A stretch of DNA of 6,090 nt from Firmicutes bacterium UBA5420 (GCA_002409455.1 DHNI01000062.1:5269-11358); one strand, 5' to 3'. Shown: positions 1 to 6,090, counted from the stretch's first letter. Translations and numbers: made by a program. Notes: a model not told the origin generated them from the letters alone.

Positions 1-1082
1 CGACCAGTAAATTCACTAGCATCATAGTAGCCAGAATCAATCAAGATGTCTTGGACATTGTCTTGAGTAACGATGACGACCGGTGATTGCTTCGCCGGAA
101 CGTCTGCTACTAGGTTATTGTACACAGCATCGGTCTGAGGAGTTCTACCTTCGAGAACTTCAATTGCCATGTTCATAGCATCGGCAGCAAGGGTTCTGGT
201 ATCTTTGAAAACAGTCATGCTCTGACGTCCATCAATAATGTACTGCACAGAGGCTTTTTCAGCATCTTGACCAGTGACAAAGTACTTCGTCACATCGGTG
301 TCGGCTGCAAAAACGTCTGCAATCGAACGACCAGTACCATCATTGGGAGCAAGTACATAAACTTGACCCTTGTCAGCTACTCCAACCGACGTGAGGTGGG
401 CTTCTGCCTTCGATTTGGCGACGTTCATATCCCAATCAGTGGTCACTTCACCAATGATCGCTGCGAGCTGTTCACGTGTTAGGTCTTTTGTTCCTTTGTG
501 AGCTTCTGCTTGAGCGGAGTTCTTAATTACAAACGTGCCGTCAGCAATCTTGGGTTGAAGAATGTTCCAAGCTCCTTGGAAGAACAAGAAGGCGTTGTTG
601 TCGGTGAGGGCACCCGCATACAGATACAGAGGATTACCGCTGCCTGTAGCATTGTCCAGTAGGTATTGCCCCATGGCCTCACCAACGGACACACTGTCAA
701 ATGTGACGTAGTAGTCAAGGGCATCGGTGCCAGTAATCAGACGGTCGTAGGAGATCACAGTGATTCCTTCGTCTCTAGCGCTTTCCACAGCAATAGCTGC
801 AGCAGCGGCGTCATGGGCACAAATGATGATGACCTTAGCTCCTCTTGCAATTAGGGTTTCCACATTGGTTCTTTCAGCGGCGGAGGAACCCTGGCTAAAC
901 AGAACTTCTACACTGTATGGCGTTTCGGCAATAACTGCTTCAAAACGGGCCATATCTTGCAGCCAACGAGGCTCATCTTTCGTAGGCAATACGATCCCTA
1001 CATCTACGCTCTGGGCTAATGCAACTGAAAAGCTCGTCAATAGAATGGAGAGAGTTACTGCCAACACAAGAAATCTCTTCAT
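1..1082 (-). CDS. ChvE/XylF-type sugar ABC transporter substrate-binding protein (3' end cut by window edge)
   Basis: This is the extracytoplasmic sugar receptor of a CUT2-type (ribose/xylose class) ABC importer. The frame is open from ATG at 1080-1082 to the left edge: 360 complete codons, no internal stop. Residues 1-23 form a signal peptide (MKR, hydrophobic core, ALA before Q24) without a lipobox cysteine. The rest follows the periplasmic-binding-protein type 1 fold: VGIVLPTKDEPRW at 28-40, YDR at 112-114, YYVTFD at 124-129, NDGT at 247-250, GQDAE at 271-275, FKDTR at 292-296 and GYYDASEF at 351-358. These match the layout of ChvE and XylF, whose C-terminus lies just after the GYY motif, so only a few residues should be missing. 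AAGGGTGG at 1090-1097, 7 bases upstream, supports the start. The sugar is not fixed by sequence; xylose, glucose, galactose or arabinose are all plausible. ATPase and permease genes are expected to the left. The family call is firm, the ligand open. Confidence 0.93.
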   Translation of the reverse strand, partial: MKRFLVLAVTLSILLTSFSVALAQSVDVGIVLPTKDEPRWLQDMARFEAVIAETPYSVEVLFSQGSSAAERTNVETLIARGAKVIIICAHDAAAAAIAVESARDEGITVISYDRLITGTDALDYYVTFDSVSVGEAMGQYLLDNATGSGNPLYLYAGALTDNNAFLFFQGAWNILQPKIADGTFVIKNSAQAEAHKGTKDLTREQLAAIIGEVTTDWDMNVAKSKAEAHLTSVGVADKGQVYVLAPNDGTGRSIADVFAADTDVTKYFVTGQDAEKASVQYIIDGRQSMTVFKDTRTLAADAMNMAIEVLEGRTPQTDAVYNNLVADVPAKQSPVVIVTQDNVQDILIDSGYYDASEFTG

Positions 1083-1089
1083 AATTTTG

Positions 1090-1097
1090 CCACCCTT
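1090..1097 (-). promoter_or_regulatory. Ribosome binding site of the sugar-binding protein
   Basis: On the minus strand AAGGGTGG lies 7 bases before the ATG at 1082. It is a moderately good Shine-Dalgarno match and fixes this start, which also gives a complete signal peptide. Confidence 0.7.
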
Positions 1098-1110
1098 CAT
1101 CTCTAAATGT

Positions 1111-1129
1111 TAACCGATTGTCCCGGTTA
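1111..1129. promoter_or_regulatory. Inverted repeat TAACCG-N7-CGGTTA, operator candidate
   Basis: Two perfect 6-base arms, TAACCG at 1111-1116 and CGGTTA at 1124-1129, are separated by 7 bases. The element lies directly downstream of the TATAAT at 1137-1142, so it would cover about +1 to +20 of the transcript, a usual place for a repressor operator. No T-tract follows, so a terminator is unlikely. Which protein binds is unknown; no repressor gene is in view. Confidence 0.45.
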
Positions 1130-1136
1130 CAACTTC

Positions 1137-1166
1137 ATTATAAGGCTAGTCTAATGGCGATGCCAT
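1137..1166 (-). promoter_or_regulatory. Sigma-A type promoter of the sugar-binding protein gene
   Basis: On the minus strand a perfect -10 box TATAAT (1137-1142) follows the -35-like ATGGCA (1161-1166, 4 of 6 matches to TTGACA) with an 18-base spacer. Transcription would start near 1130, giving a leader of about 48 bases. The A/T-rich stretch at 1168-1200 just upstream of the -35 resembles an UP element. The promoter lets this gene be expressed apart from the hydrolase, as is common for abundant binding proteins. Confidence 0.6.
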
Positions 1167-1167
1167 T
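1153..1167. promoter_or_regulatory. Inverted repeat AATGGC-N3-GCCATT over the -35 region
   Basis: Perfect 6-base arms at 1153-1158 and 1162-1167 with a 3-base centre. The repeat covers the -35-like hexamer of the promoter below it, so a bound protein would affect polymerase access. It has some resemblance to a CcpA cre site but misses conserved positions, and its centre is not the usual CG. Binding protein unknown. Confidence 0.35.
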
Positions 1168-1216
1168 TAATATATTTCTATTTGTTTTAATCTTTTTCCT
1201 CTAAAACACTATGACT

Positions 1217-4210
1217 TTACTGCCGCACAAGCCCCATGGTTGCTGTGACAAGCTGATCAGTGGCGAAATCGAGTACATCTTGGGTTGTAGTCTGCGCAGA
1301 ATTGTAGATCGCTTCAGCAATTCCTAGAGCCATGGCAAAAGGCGTCCAGGTATCTGCAGAATAATTATTCTCACGCTTCGATTTGGCTAGCGTCATAGCG
1401 ATAGATAGGTCGTTGGGATCTGGGAGGGTAATGTCTCCGTCTTCATTGACGAGTAAGGTTATTCTATACACTCTGCTGAGCTTTCCAGGAGACACGATGA
1501 GCGTCGTAATCTGGTTGCCAAGCTCATGTGTACCAGCTTGTGGTACCCCGCTAATAACCCCGTTGTTGAATGTTAATCCCTCCGGTAAATCACCGGCCAC
1601 AAAAGCAATCGTCGCTTTATCTTCGAGGACTTGGATGGCACATTCGTACTGCTCCCCAATCTTGCCTACTGGCAAAGAACTGGTGAGAACTGTTGGGTAC
1701 GCATCTGTAGTCGGGCCACTTTGCGGATAGGCTTGTGGCTCAACCTGGTATCTAGCCACTCGCTCGTCATGGATAACCCCGCTCCAATTTAGCCCAAACG
1801 CGAAGTCATAGGCATTACCTTCAGCATCTACATACACTTCCATGTCGCGAGGGATGTCCTCAAATTGTGACTCAACCGTTGCCATATTCTTAGGCATCTG
1901 CATAGGCAGGAGCCCAGAAGGTTCAAAGGAACCATCAAGTACATCAAGTACAGCATTGTCACTGGAGGCAAAGCGCGCCACGATTGCATCAGAAACGGCA
2001 TCTACTTCTGTAAAGACCATGGGGTGACTCATGTTAATGACCGCAATAACTGGCTTATCACCCATTGCCTCCTTGGTATCAAGGAGAAGGTGTAGCCCGG
2101 ATAAGTTTGTGGGGGTGTTCTGTAGGTTTTTATAGCTTCGGTTTAGGATCTTAGAACTTCCTTCAAGGTTTCTGTAATCACCCGCGATGGACACCGGTCG
2201 TGCCTCCGTTGCCGTATACTCACTATATTGCAAAGTCAAAGGCGTATATCCACTATCTTGATTCCATCCGCCACCAAAACTACCACTAGCTGGAAGCGGA
2301 CTTCCCAAGGAAACAAGGGCAATGTCTGCTTCGTCTGGAGAATCGACCACGGTAAAGTGATGTTCGACACCTTGTAGCAAATACTGACCATTATCATTTC
2401 TAGGCACGAAAACCTTCACACCGCCAGCCACCGGTAACACACTGTTCTTGTTCTTCAACATAACGACTGCTTTGAGTTGGGCTTCATAACCTAGGGCAAC
2501 AAACTGATCATTCGCTACAAGGGCTTCGGATTGTTCAGGAACTAAATAGGGATTCTCAAACAAACCTGGCCTAAAGACGTTTTTCAGAAGCCGAGCAGCC
2601 GATTCTTCCATCTTCTGCCTAAAGTTGTGTTCCGTACCCTCTGCTTGAGCCAGCTCAACTGCTTCTAGGATATAACTGGAGGTATTTCTGCCACCAAATT
2701 GATCAACACCAGCCTCGATGAGAATCTTTGAACGCTCAGCCGTGTCCAAATCTTCAATATCCGGACCCCAACCCCGTGTAGCATCAACACCCCAATCTGT
2801 GCAGATAACACCATCAAAACTGTATCGATCACGAAGGAGATCCGTTGTAATGTACTCATTGTAGGCATTAGCCACATCATCACCATTAGGATCCCAATTG
2901 AAGGATATGGTGTAGTATGGCATTACAGCTGTGGCCATTGTGGTTTCCGCCGCACTTCCTTGTAGTGCTCCATCGACAAAAGGTATTGTATGGGCATCAA
3001 AATTGTTGCCGGGAAACACGGAGTATTTGCCATAGTCATTATGAGCATCGCGGCCGCCTTCTCCGCCACCACCACCTGGCCAGTGCTTGATCATTGCATT
3101 GACGCTATCCGAGCCCCATCCTTCAAGGTTTCCTTCTTCATCAAACGTTCCTTGGAACCCTTGAACGTAAGCCCTAGTCATATCCGCGGCGAGCAAGGGA
3201 TCTTCACCAAATGTGCCATTAAAACGGCTCCAGCGTGGATCGGTTGCTAAATCAATTTGTGGAGAAAGGGCTGTAGCAATGCCCAATGCTCTATACTCAG
3301 CAGAGGCTATTTTGCCAAACTCGAATGTTACCTCGGGATCAAACGTGGCTGCCAAGCCAAGGGAGTTCGGCCATAGGGAAATTGTCCCTGTATTTGAGGA
3401 ATAATACTCTACTCCAATGGCCGCACTATGGCGAGGATCAGAGCTGTTATTTGCGGGAATACCCAGCCCGATACTTTCGGTAATTGCTTGCACCGTGTTA
3501 TTCCAAGGGGCAGCAATATGGGCGGGAATCTCGCCAGCAATCAGAACGTGGCGCAAATCATCATTGGCCAAAAAAGCAATCTGCGCCTGGGTGGGAATAG
3601 GTGAGTTCCAGCTTCTTTGATGTGAGCTGTACAGCATCAAGCCAGCAATCTCAGCATAGGACATCTGGCCAGCAAGATCCATTGTCCGGGTTTCCACATC
3701 AAGTCGCCAGTCCTCGTATGGATCTAAGACCTCGTTGCCGTTGAGATCCTTAAAGACGCCATACTCTACCTTACCAGCTTCGAGATCATTCGCTGGAACC
3801 AAAGAGTTATCCGCAAACTTGCGAATCGCGACGCCAGACGATGCGGAATAACCTAGGGTAACCGTTTTATCTCCATCAGTGGTGGTAATATAGCGCACGT
3901 GGTCTTCTTCCAACCATTGTGCATACAAAGTTAGATCTCCATTAATGTTTTCACTCGGATTAAATCCCTGATATTGCCCTCCTTCAGGAGTCAAATACCA
4001 ACCGACAAATGTGTACCCCGGAATCACAGGATTGTCAGGCAGTGTAATCCCAGTACCTGCTGTAACTTCAATAGATACGGGAGCAGCCCCATTAACATGA
4101 TTGGAATCAAAGGTCACCACAAAGCTCTCAGTGTTAGCAAAAACACCGAATGGAAATGCCGTTAGCGTTAGCGCGCATGCGAGCAGTATTGCCATTAGCT
4201 TCTTAGTCAT
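1217..4210 (-). CDS. Secreted glycoside hydrolase family 3 enzyme with B-repeat, Ig-like and FIVAR-like modules
   Basis: This 997-residue exported enzyme should release glycosyl units from the non-reducing end of beta-linked glycans or glycosides by the retaining GH3 mechanism. A signal peptide (1-25, ending VFA) has no lipobox. Residues about 29-99 form an InlB-type B-repeat (VTFDSN, GYTFVGWY, LTLYAQW). An EF-hand-like loop (D155, N157, N159, D163, E166) precedes the GH3 barrel, which shows DPRW (324-327), FGEDP (334-338), KHWPGG (375-380), RDAH (387-390) and DGVICTDWG (466-474) with D472 as the predicted nucleophile. The GH3 C-terminal domain follows (VVMLKN at 582-587, EPSGLLP at 763-769). 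Residues about 838-921 resemble a He_PIG Ig-like domain (LPEGLTFNNGVISGVP), and about 935-990 a FIVAR-like helical module. There is no LPXTG, SLH or C-terminal membrane anchor. The acid/base residue and the substrate (gluco- or xylo-) cannot be assigned with confidence. The start is supported by GGAGGT 5 bases upstream. Confidence 0.93.
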   Translation of the reverse strand: MTKKLMAILLACALTLTAFPFGVFANTESFVVTFDSNHVNGAAPVSIEVTAGTGITLPDNPVIPGYTFVGWYLTPEGGQYQGFNPSENINGDLTLYAQWLEEDHVRYITTTDGDKTVTLGYSASSGVAIRKFADNSLVPANDLEAGKVEYGVFKDLNGNEVLDPYEDWRLDVETRTMDLAGQMSYAEIAGLMLYSSHQRSWNSPIPTQAQIAFLANDDLRHVLIAGEIPAHIAAPWNNTVQAITESIGLGIPANNSSDPRHSAAIGVEYYSSNTGTISLWPNSLGLAATFDPEVTFEFGKIASAEYRALGIATALSPQIDLATDPRWSRFNGTFGEDPLLAADMTRAYVQGFQGTFDEEGNLEGWGSDSVNAMIKHWPGGGGGEGGRDAHNDYGKYSVFPGNNFDAHTIPFVDGALQGSAAETTMATAVMPYYTISFNWDPNGDDVANAYNEYITTDLLRDRYSFDGVICTDWGVDATRGWGPDIEDLDTAERSKILIEAGVDQFGGRNTSSYILEAVELAQAEGTEHNFRQKMEESAARLLKNVFRPGLFENPYLVPEQSEALVANDQFVALGYEAQLKAVVMLKNKNSVLPVAGGVKVFVPRNDNGQYLLQGVEHHFTVVDSPDEADIALVSLGSPLPASGSFGGGWNQDSGYTPLTLQYSEYTATEARPVSIAGDYRNLEGSSKILNRSYKNLQNTPTNLSGLHLLLDTKEAMGDKPVIAVINMSHPMVFTEVDAVSDAIVARFASSDNAVLDVLDGSFEPSGLLPMQMPKNMATVESQFEDIPRDMEVYVDAEGNAYDFAFGLNWSGVIHDERVARYQVEPQAYPQSGPTTDAYPTVLTSSLPVGKIGEQYECAIQVLEDKATIAFVAGDLPEGLTFNNGVISGVPQAGTHELGNQITTLIVSPGKLSRVYRITLLVNEDGDITLPDPNDLSIAMTLAKSKRENNYSADTWTPFAMALGIAEAIYNSAQTTTQDVLDFATDQLVTATMGLVRQ

Positions 4211-4215
4211 TGTCT

Positions 4216-4221
4216 ACCTCC
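4216..4221 (-). promoter_or_regulatory. Ribosome binding site of the GH3 hydrolase
   Basis: GGAGGT on the minus strand lies 5 bases upstream of the ATG at 4208-4210. It confirms the start that yields the full signal peptide. Confidence 0.8.
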
Positions 4222-4256
4222 ATCTTATCAATTGTTATGTTGCCTACCTGCAGAGT

Positions 4257-4269
4257 TCAAGTTACTTGA
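4257..4269. promoter_or_regulatory. 13-base palindrome TCAAGT-T-ACTTGA upstream of the hydrolase
   Basis: Perfect 6-base arms around one central base, 47 bases upstream of the hydrolase start. On the minus strand its last bases overlap a weak -35-like TTGAAC, which is followed 15 to 17 bases later by poor -10 matches (CATAAC or TAACAA). It may be an operator or mRNA structure. The promoter reading is weak. Confidence 0.3.
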
Positions 4270-4296
4270 GTGGGTACCATGTTCGAGAAAAAGCGG

Positions 4297-4307
4297 CCAC
4301 CTCCTTT
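4297..4307 (-). other. Isolated strong Shine-Dalgarno sequence AAAGGAGGTGG
   Basis: On the minus strand this run is nearly perfectly complementary to the 3' end of 16S rRNA, yet no ATG, GTG or TTG lies 4 to 12 bases downstream. The next ATG (4278-4280) is 16 bases away and opens only a 7-codon frame (MVPTQVT, stop at 4257-4259). It could be a leader minicistron with poor spacing, a relic of a lost gene, or a regulatory element. Function not established. Confidence 0.35.
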
Positions 4308-4375
4308 CTGGACATGGTTGAGCCATGAGCTACACTTCGTTTCTACAATAGATAAAGCACCTGGCCTGCATTAAA

Positions 4376-4407
4376 TGACAAATCATGCCCGTTCTGTGTA
4401 CTTGCCC
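4376..4407 (-). promoter_or_regulatory. Candidate activator site and -35 element for the hydrolase
   Basis: On the minus strand GGGCAAG (4401-4407) and GGGCATG (4384-4390) form a direct repeat with 17-base spacing, followed two bases later by TTGTCA (4376-4381, 5 of 6 matches to a -35 box). Paired direct half-sites beside a -35 box are typical of AraC-family activators such as the regulator encoded just upstream. No good -10 stands at 17 bases; TTTAAT at 4370-4375 and TTTATC further down are imperfect alternatives. The assignment is inference. Confidence 0.3.
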
Positions 4408-4409
4408 AT

Positions 4410-4442
4410 AAAAAAAGACCCCCACCGTCGTTGGTGTTGGTC
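4410..4442 (-). terminator. Rho-independent terminator of the kinase-regulator operon
   Basis: On the minus strand GACCAACACC pairs with GGTGGGGGTC around the loop AACGAC, giving two 4-base-pair helices split by an AA/GG internal mismatch, followed directly by seven T residues. It begins about 30 bases after the regulator stop codon and separates that operon from the hydrolase. The mismatched stem may allow some read-through. Confidence 0.8.
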
Positions 4443-4472
4443 ATATGCTTATCCCATGCTCTAAGACAGTAC

Positions 4473-5615
4473 TCAGTCCCTCGTTGACAACTCTTCCCTA
4501 TATTCCGTAGGAGTGCAACCAATAGTCCTTTTGAACCAGGAACTAAAATAGTAGGCGTCGCTAAATCCTAGATAGTCAGCAATTTCATAGATTCTCTTAT
4601 CGGTACGCTTGAGCAGCTCCTTAGCCTTTTGCGCTTTCAGACCCGTTACATAGTCCGAAAAATGTTCTCCGGCGTATTCGCGGAAAAGCTTGCTTAATTG
4701 AGACGGACTCATGTTAACTTGTTCAGCCATAGTATTGAGGGTAATTCCACTGCGATAATGCTCTGCTACATAGGCTTTCAGACTGTTGATGAGCTGTTCC
4801 ATACTACCGCCCTGTCCTGACTCTATCAGCTCATTAATGTCGAGGAGAAAATCCTCCACCCACTGTTTTAAATCAGAAAATTGGGTTTGGGCATTCACAG
4901 GCAGATGTTTGCTCATAAGGCTAATGCCCAGTTCCACCTCGAAACCCAGGGCTTTTATGGTGCCAAGAGTAGAGACCACAATATCATTGAGGATGATCAA
5001 GAGGCGATCTGGATCCTCCTGGGCCTCCTCCAAAGATGCCTGAAGCAGATGAATCTCCTCGGAGAGTTCTTGAAGCGTACCCGACTTAAGGGTTTCCCCT
5101 AGGCGATGGCTAAGAGGAATGTGGGGCTGACTTAGAAAAGAGTGTGGGTTGGCCAGCCAACTGAATACGCTTGTAAAGCGTTCCTCTAGGCTTTGTTTGG
5201 CTAGTTCCTCCTGCCGCTCCGCGTTTTCCCGGCGTTTCTGTTCTGCTTCGAGCTTCTCCCTGGTTTTTTCCACAACTTCGAGTAAACGTTCTGTGCGAAA
5301 TGGTTTGAGCAAATAGTCCTCTACACCGAGCCGAATGGAAGCTTGGGCCAATTCAAACTCGGCGTGGCCCGAAATGACAATAATCTTCAAATCCTCGTTA
5401 ATAGCTTTGGCCTCACCTGTTAGTTCAAGACCATCCATGCCAGGCATACGAATATCGGTGACCAGAATGTGAATGGGCTGAGTACGAATGACCTCTAAAG
5501 CCTCTTCACCGTCAGAGGCCACAAAAACTTTGTAGCCGTAAGCCTCCCAATCGACGTTCTTTGTCACCTTCTCCCGCAAGTACTTTTCGTCTTCAGCGAT
5601 CAACAAATTATACAT
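4473..5615 (-). CDS. YesN-type response regulator (REC plus AraC DNA-binding domain)
   Basis: This 380-residue cytoplasmic transcription factor is the output partner of the kinase encoded just upstream. The receiver domain (1 to about 120) has the acidic pocket E8/D9, phospho-acceptor D54 in TDIRMPGMDG, S82 in ISGH and K104 in LLKP. Residues about 112-147 are charged and probably a coiled coil, followed by a poorly conserved middle region typical of YesN proteins. The C-terminal AraC domain (about 275-375) has two helix-turn-helix units, LNTMAEQVNMSPSQLSKLF and IYEIADYLGFSDAYYFSSWF, ending in CTPTEYRE. I chose ATG 5613-5615 because GGAGG lies 6 bases upstream and the receiver starts at once (MYNLLIAEDE); an in-frame ATG at 5663 would add 16 residues unlike the family. 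The gene overlaps the kinase stop by 8 bases, which suggests translational coupling. Likely targets are the hydrolase and transporter genes downstream, by analogy with other YesM/YesN loci. Confidence 0.95.
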   Translation of the reverse strand: MYNLLIAEDEKYLREKVTKNVDWEAYGYKVFVASDGEEALEVIRTQPIHILVTDIRMPGMDGLELTGEAKAINEDLKIIVISGHAEFELAQASIRLGVEDYLLKPFRTERLLEVVEKTREKLEAEQKRRENAERQEELAKQSLEERFTSVFSWLANPHSFLSQPHIPLSHRLGETLKSGTLQELSEEIHLLQASLEEAQEDPDRLLIILNDIVVSTLGTIKALGFEVELGISLMSKHLPVNAQTQFSDLKQWVEDFLLDINELIESGQGGSMEQLINSLKAYVAEHYRSGITLNTMAEQVNMSPSQLSKLFREYAGEHFSDYVTGLKAQKAKELLKRTDKRIYEIADYLGFSDAYYFSSWFKRTIGCTPTEYREELSTRD

Positions 5616-6090
5616 TGGGATCCTCCCTGATGGCTTTGATGCGCAGGATTGCCTTAGTGCCACGCCCTAGGTCACTCATCAACTGTACGCCGTACTTGTC
5701 GCCAAACATGAGCTGGGCACGCTTGTTCACATTGCGCAAACCAAAGTACTCCTTTTCATTTTGTAAACTGCGTACACCGCGTAAAACCTCATTAATGTCT
5801 TGTAGCTTGGCAGGCTCGATGCCGGCACCATCATCTTTGATTTCAAAGACAATATCGCCATCGGGTTCTTGGTAACCACTGATCTGAATTTTCCCTTGCC
5901 GATCAGAACGCAAAATGCCGTGGTAGATTGCGTTCTCCACCAAAGGCTGTAGTAAGAGTCTGGGAATGTATCTGTCCACAATGCCTGGATCAACTTCGAT
6001 CTCATACTGGTACTCATCGCCATGGCGTAACTGCTGAATGAATAGGTAATTGCGCACATGCTCCACTTCACTGGCAATAGGTACTGTCTC
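5608..6090 (-). CDS. LytS/YesM-family sensor histidine kinase, C-terminal part (5' end cut by window edge)
   Basis: The frame is open from the right edge to TAA at 5608-5610, giving the last 160 residues of a membrane sensor kinase. It starts in the dimerisation region (VPIASEVEHVRNYL, visible residues 3-16) and covers the ATPase domain: PRLLLQPLVENAIYHG (43-58, N box with N53), DDGAGI (86-91, G1 box), FGLRNVNKRAQLMFG (116-130, G2-like) and LGRGT (141-145). This arrangement is that of the His_kinase plus HATPase_c proteins of the LytS/YesM class. The phospho-acceptor histidine and the extracellular sensor and membrane segments lie beyond the right edge, so the stimulus cannot be read here. 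A GTG at 6064-6066 is an internal valine codon, not the start. It is the cognate kinase of the overlapping regulator. Confidence 0.95.
   Translation of the reverse strand, partial: ETVPIASEVEHVRNYLFIQQLRHGDEYQYEIEVDPGIVDRYIPRLLLQPLVENAIYHGILRSDRQGKIQISGYQEPDGDIVFEIKDDGAGIEPAKLQDINEVLRGVRSLQNEKEYFGLRNVNKRAQLMFGDKYGVQLMSDLGRGTKAILRIKAIREDPNV
5622..5626 (-). promoter_or_regulatory. Ribosome binding site that decides the regulator start
   Basis: GGAGG (within AGGGAGGA, 5621-5628) on the minus strand, 6 bases before ATG 5613-5615. It sits inside the kinase coding sequence and favours this start over the in-frame ATG at 5663. Confidence 0.8.

Noticed and set aside
527..724. Short minus-strand frame inside the sugar-binding protein, suggesting a frameshifted gene
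   Set aside because: Translation from 1082 in the main frame is continuous for 360 codons with family motifs along its whole length, so the gene is intact and the short frame is a shadow.
760..1113. Plus-strand open frame of 117 codons, and others at 267-482, 1383-1730, 2990-3250 and 5561-5875
   Set aside because: All lie opposite well-supported minus-strand genes, show no domain signatures and have no convincing ribosome sites; they are antisense shadows.
1153..1167. CcpA cre site
   Set aside because: The palindrome has an odd length with T at its centre and misses several conserved cre positions; it is reported only as an unassigned inverted repeat.
1933..1950. Tandem 9-base direct repeat (catcaagta twice) within the hydrolase
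   Set aside because: It encodes VLDVLD inside the normal GH3 C-terminal motif region; the spacing around it looks normal for the family, so it is a chance codon repeat.
4313..4327. Inverted repeat CATGG-N5-CCATG as a terminator
   Set aside because: The stem is only 5 base pairs and the nearest T run is about 20 bases further on, so it does not form a rho-independent terminator.
5613..5663. Longer regulator start at ATG 5663
   Set aside because: It adds 16 residues before the receiver domain, overlaps the kinase by 56 bases, and a better ribosome site serves the ATG at 5615.
1..6090. CRISPR array, tRNA, rRNA, insertion sequence or toxin-antitoxin genes
   Set aside because: No regularly spaced repeats, RNA gene signatures, transposase motifs or terminal inverted repeats were seen on either strand.

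Overview
All four genes in this window are read from the minus strand, so the biological order runs from high to low coordinates: sensor histidine kinase (C-terminal part only), YesN-type response regulator, a large secreted family 3 glycoside hydrolase, and a ChvE/XylF-type sugar-binding protein that runs off the left edge within a few residues of its expected end. The set reads as a carbohydrate sensing, degradation and uptake locus: the kinase and regulator sense a signal at the membrane, the hydrolase cuts a glycan or glycoside outside the cell, and the binding protein captures a released monosaccharide for an ABC transporter. The ATPase and permease are expected beyond the left edge.

The style is that of an anaerobic Bacillota relative: a LytS/YesM kinase paired with a REC-AraC regulator, strong GGAGG ribosome sites, intermediate G+C, an InlB-type B-repeat, and Ig-like and FIVAR-like modules on an exported enzyme. 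Both exported proteins have signal peptidase I type leaders ending in an A-x-A or F-A site, and neither has a lipobox cysteine. That is unusual for a Gram-positive ABC binding protein and would fit a diderm or otherwise atypical lineage. The taxonomic statement is inference; no rRNA or marker gene is present.

Layout: 5608-6090 kinase C-terminus; 4473-5615 response regulator, overlapping the kinase by 8 bases; 4410-4442 a hairpin with a T-tract that ends this operon; 4211-4409 a regulatory region with a pair of spaced repeats next to a -35-like hexamer, an isolated strong Shine-Dalgarno sequence and a 13-base palindrome; 1217-4210 hydrolase; 1083-1216 a compact promoter with a perfect TATAAT flanked by two inverted repeats; 1-1082 sugar-binding protein. 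There is no gene-free stretch longer than 300 bases. I see no RNA genes, mobile elements or CRISPR arrays.

I do not see a clearly new system. The most interesting points are the binding protein beside a YesM/YesN pair (a possible three-component sugar sensor), the promoter with two palindromes, and the unusual accessory domains of the hydrolase.
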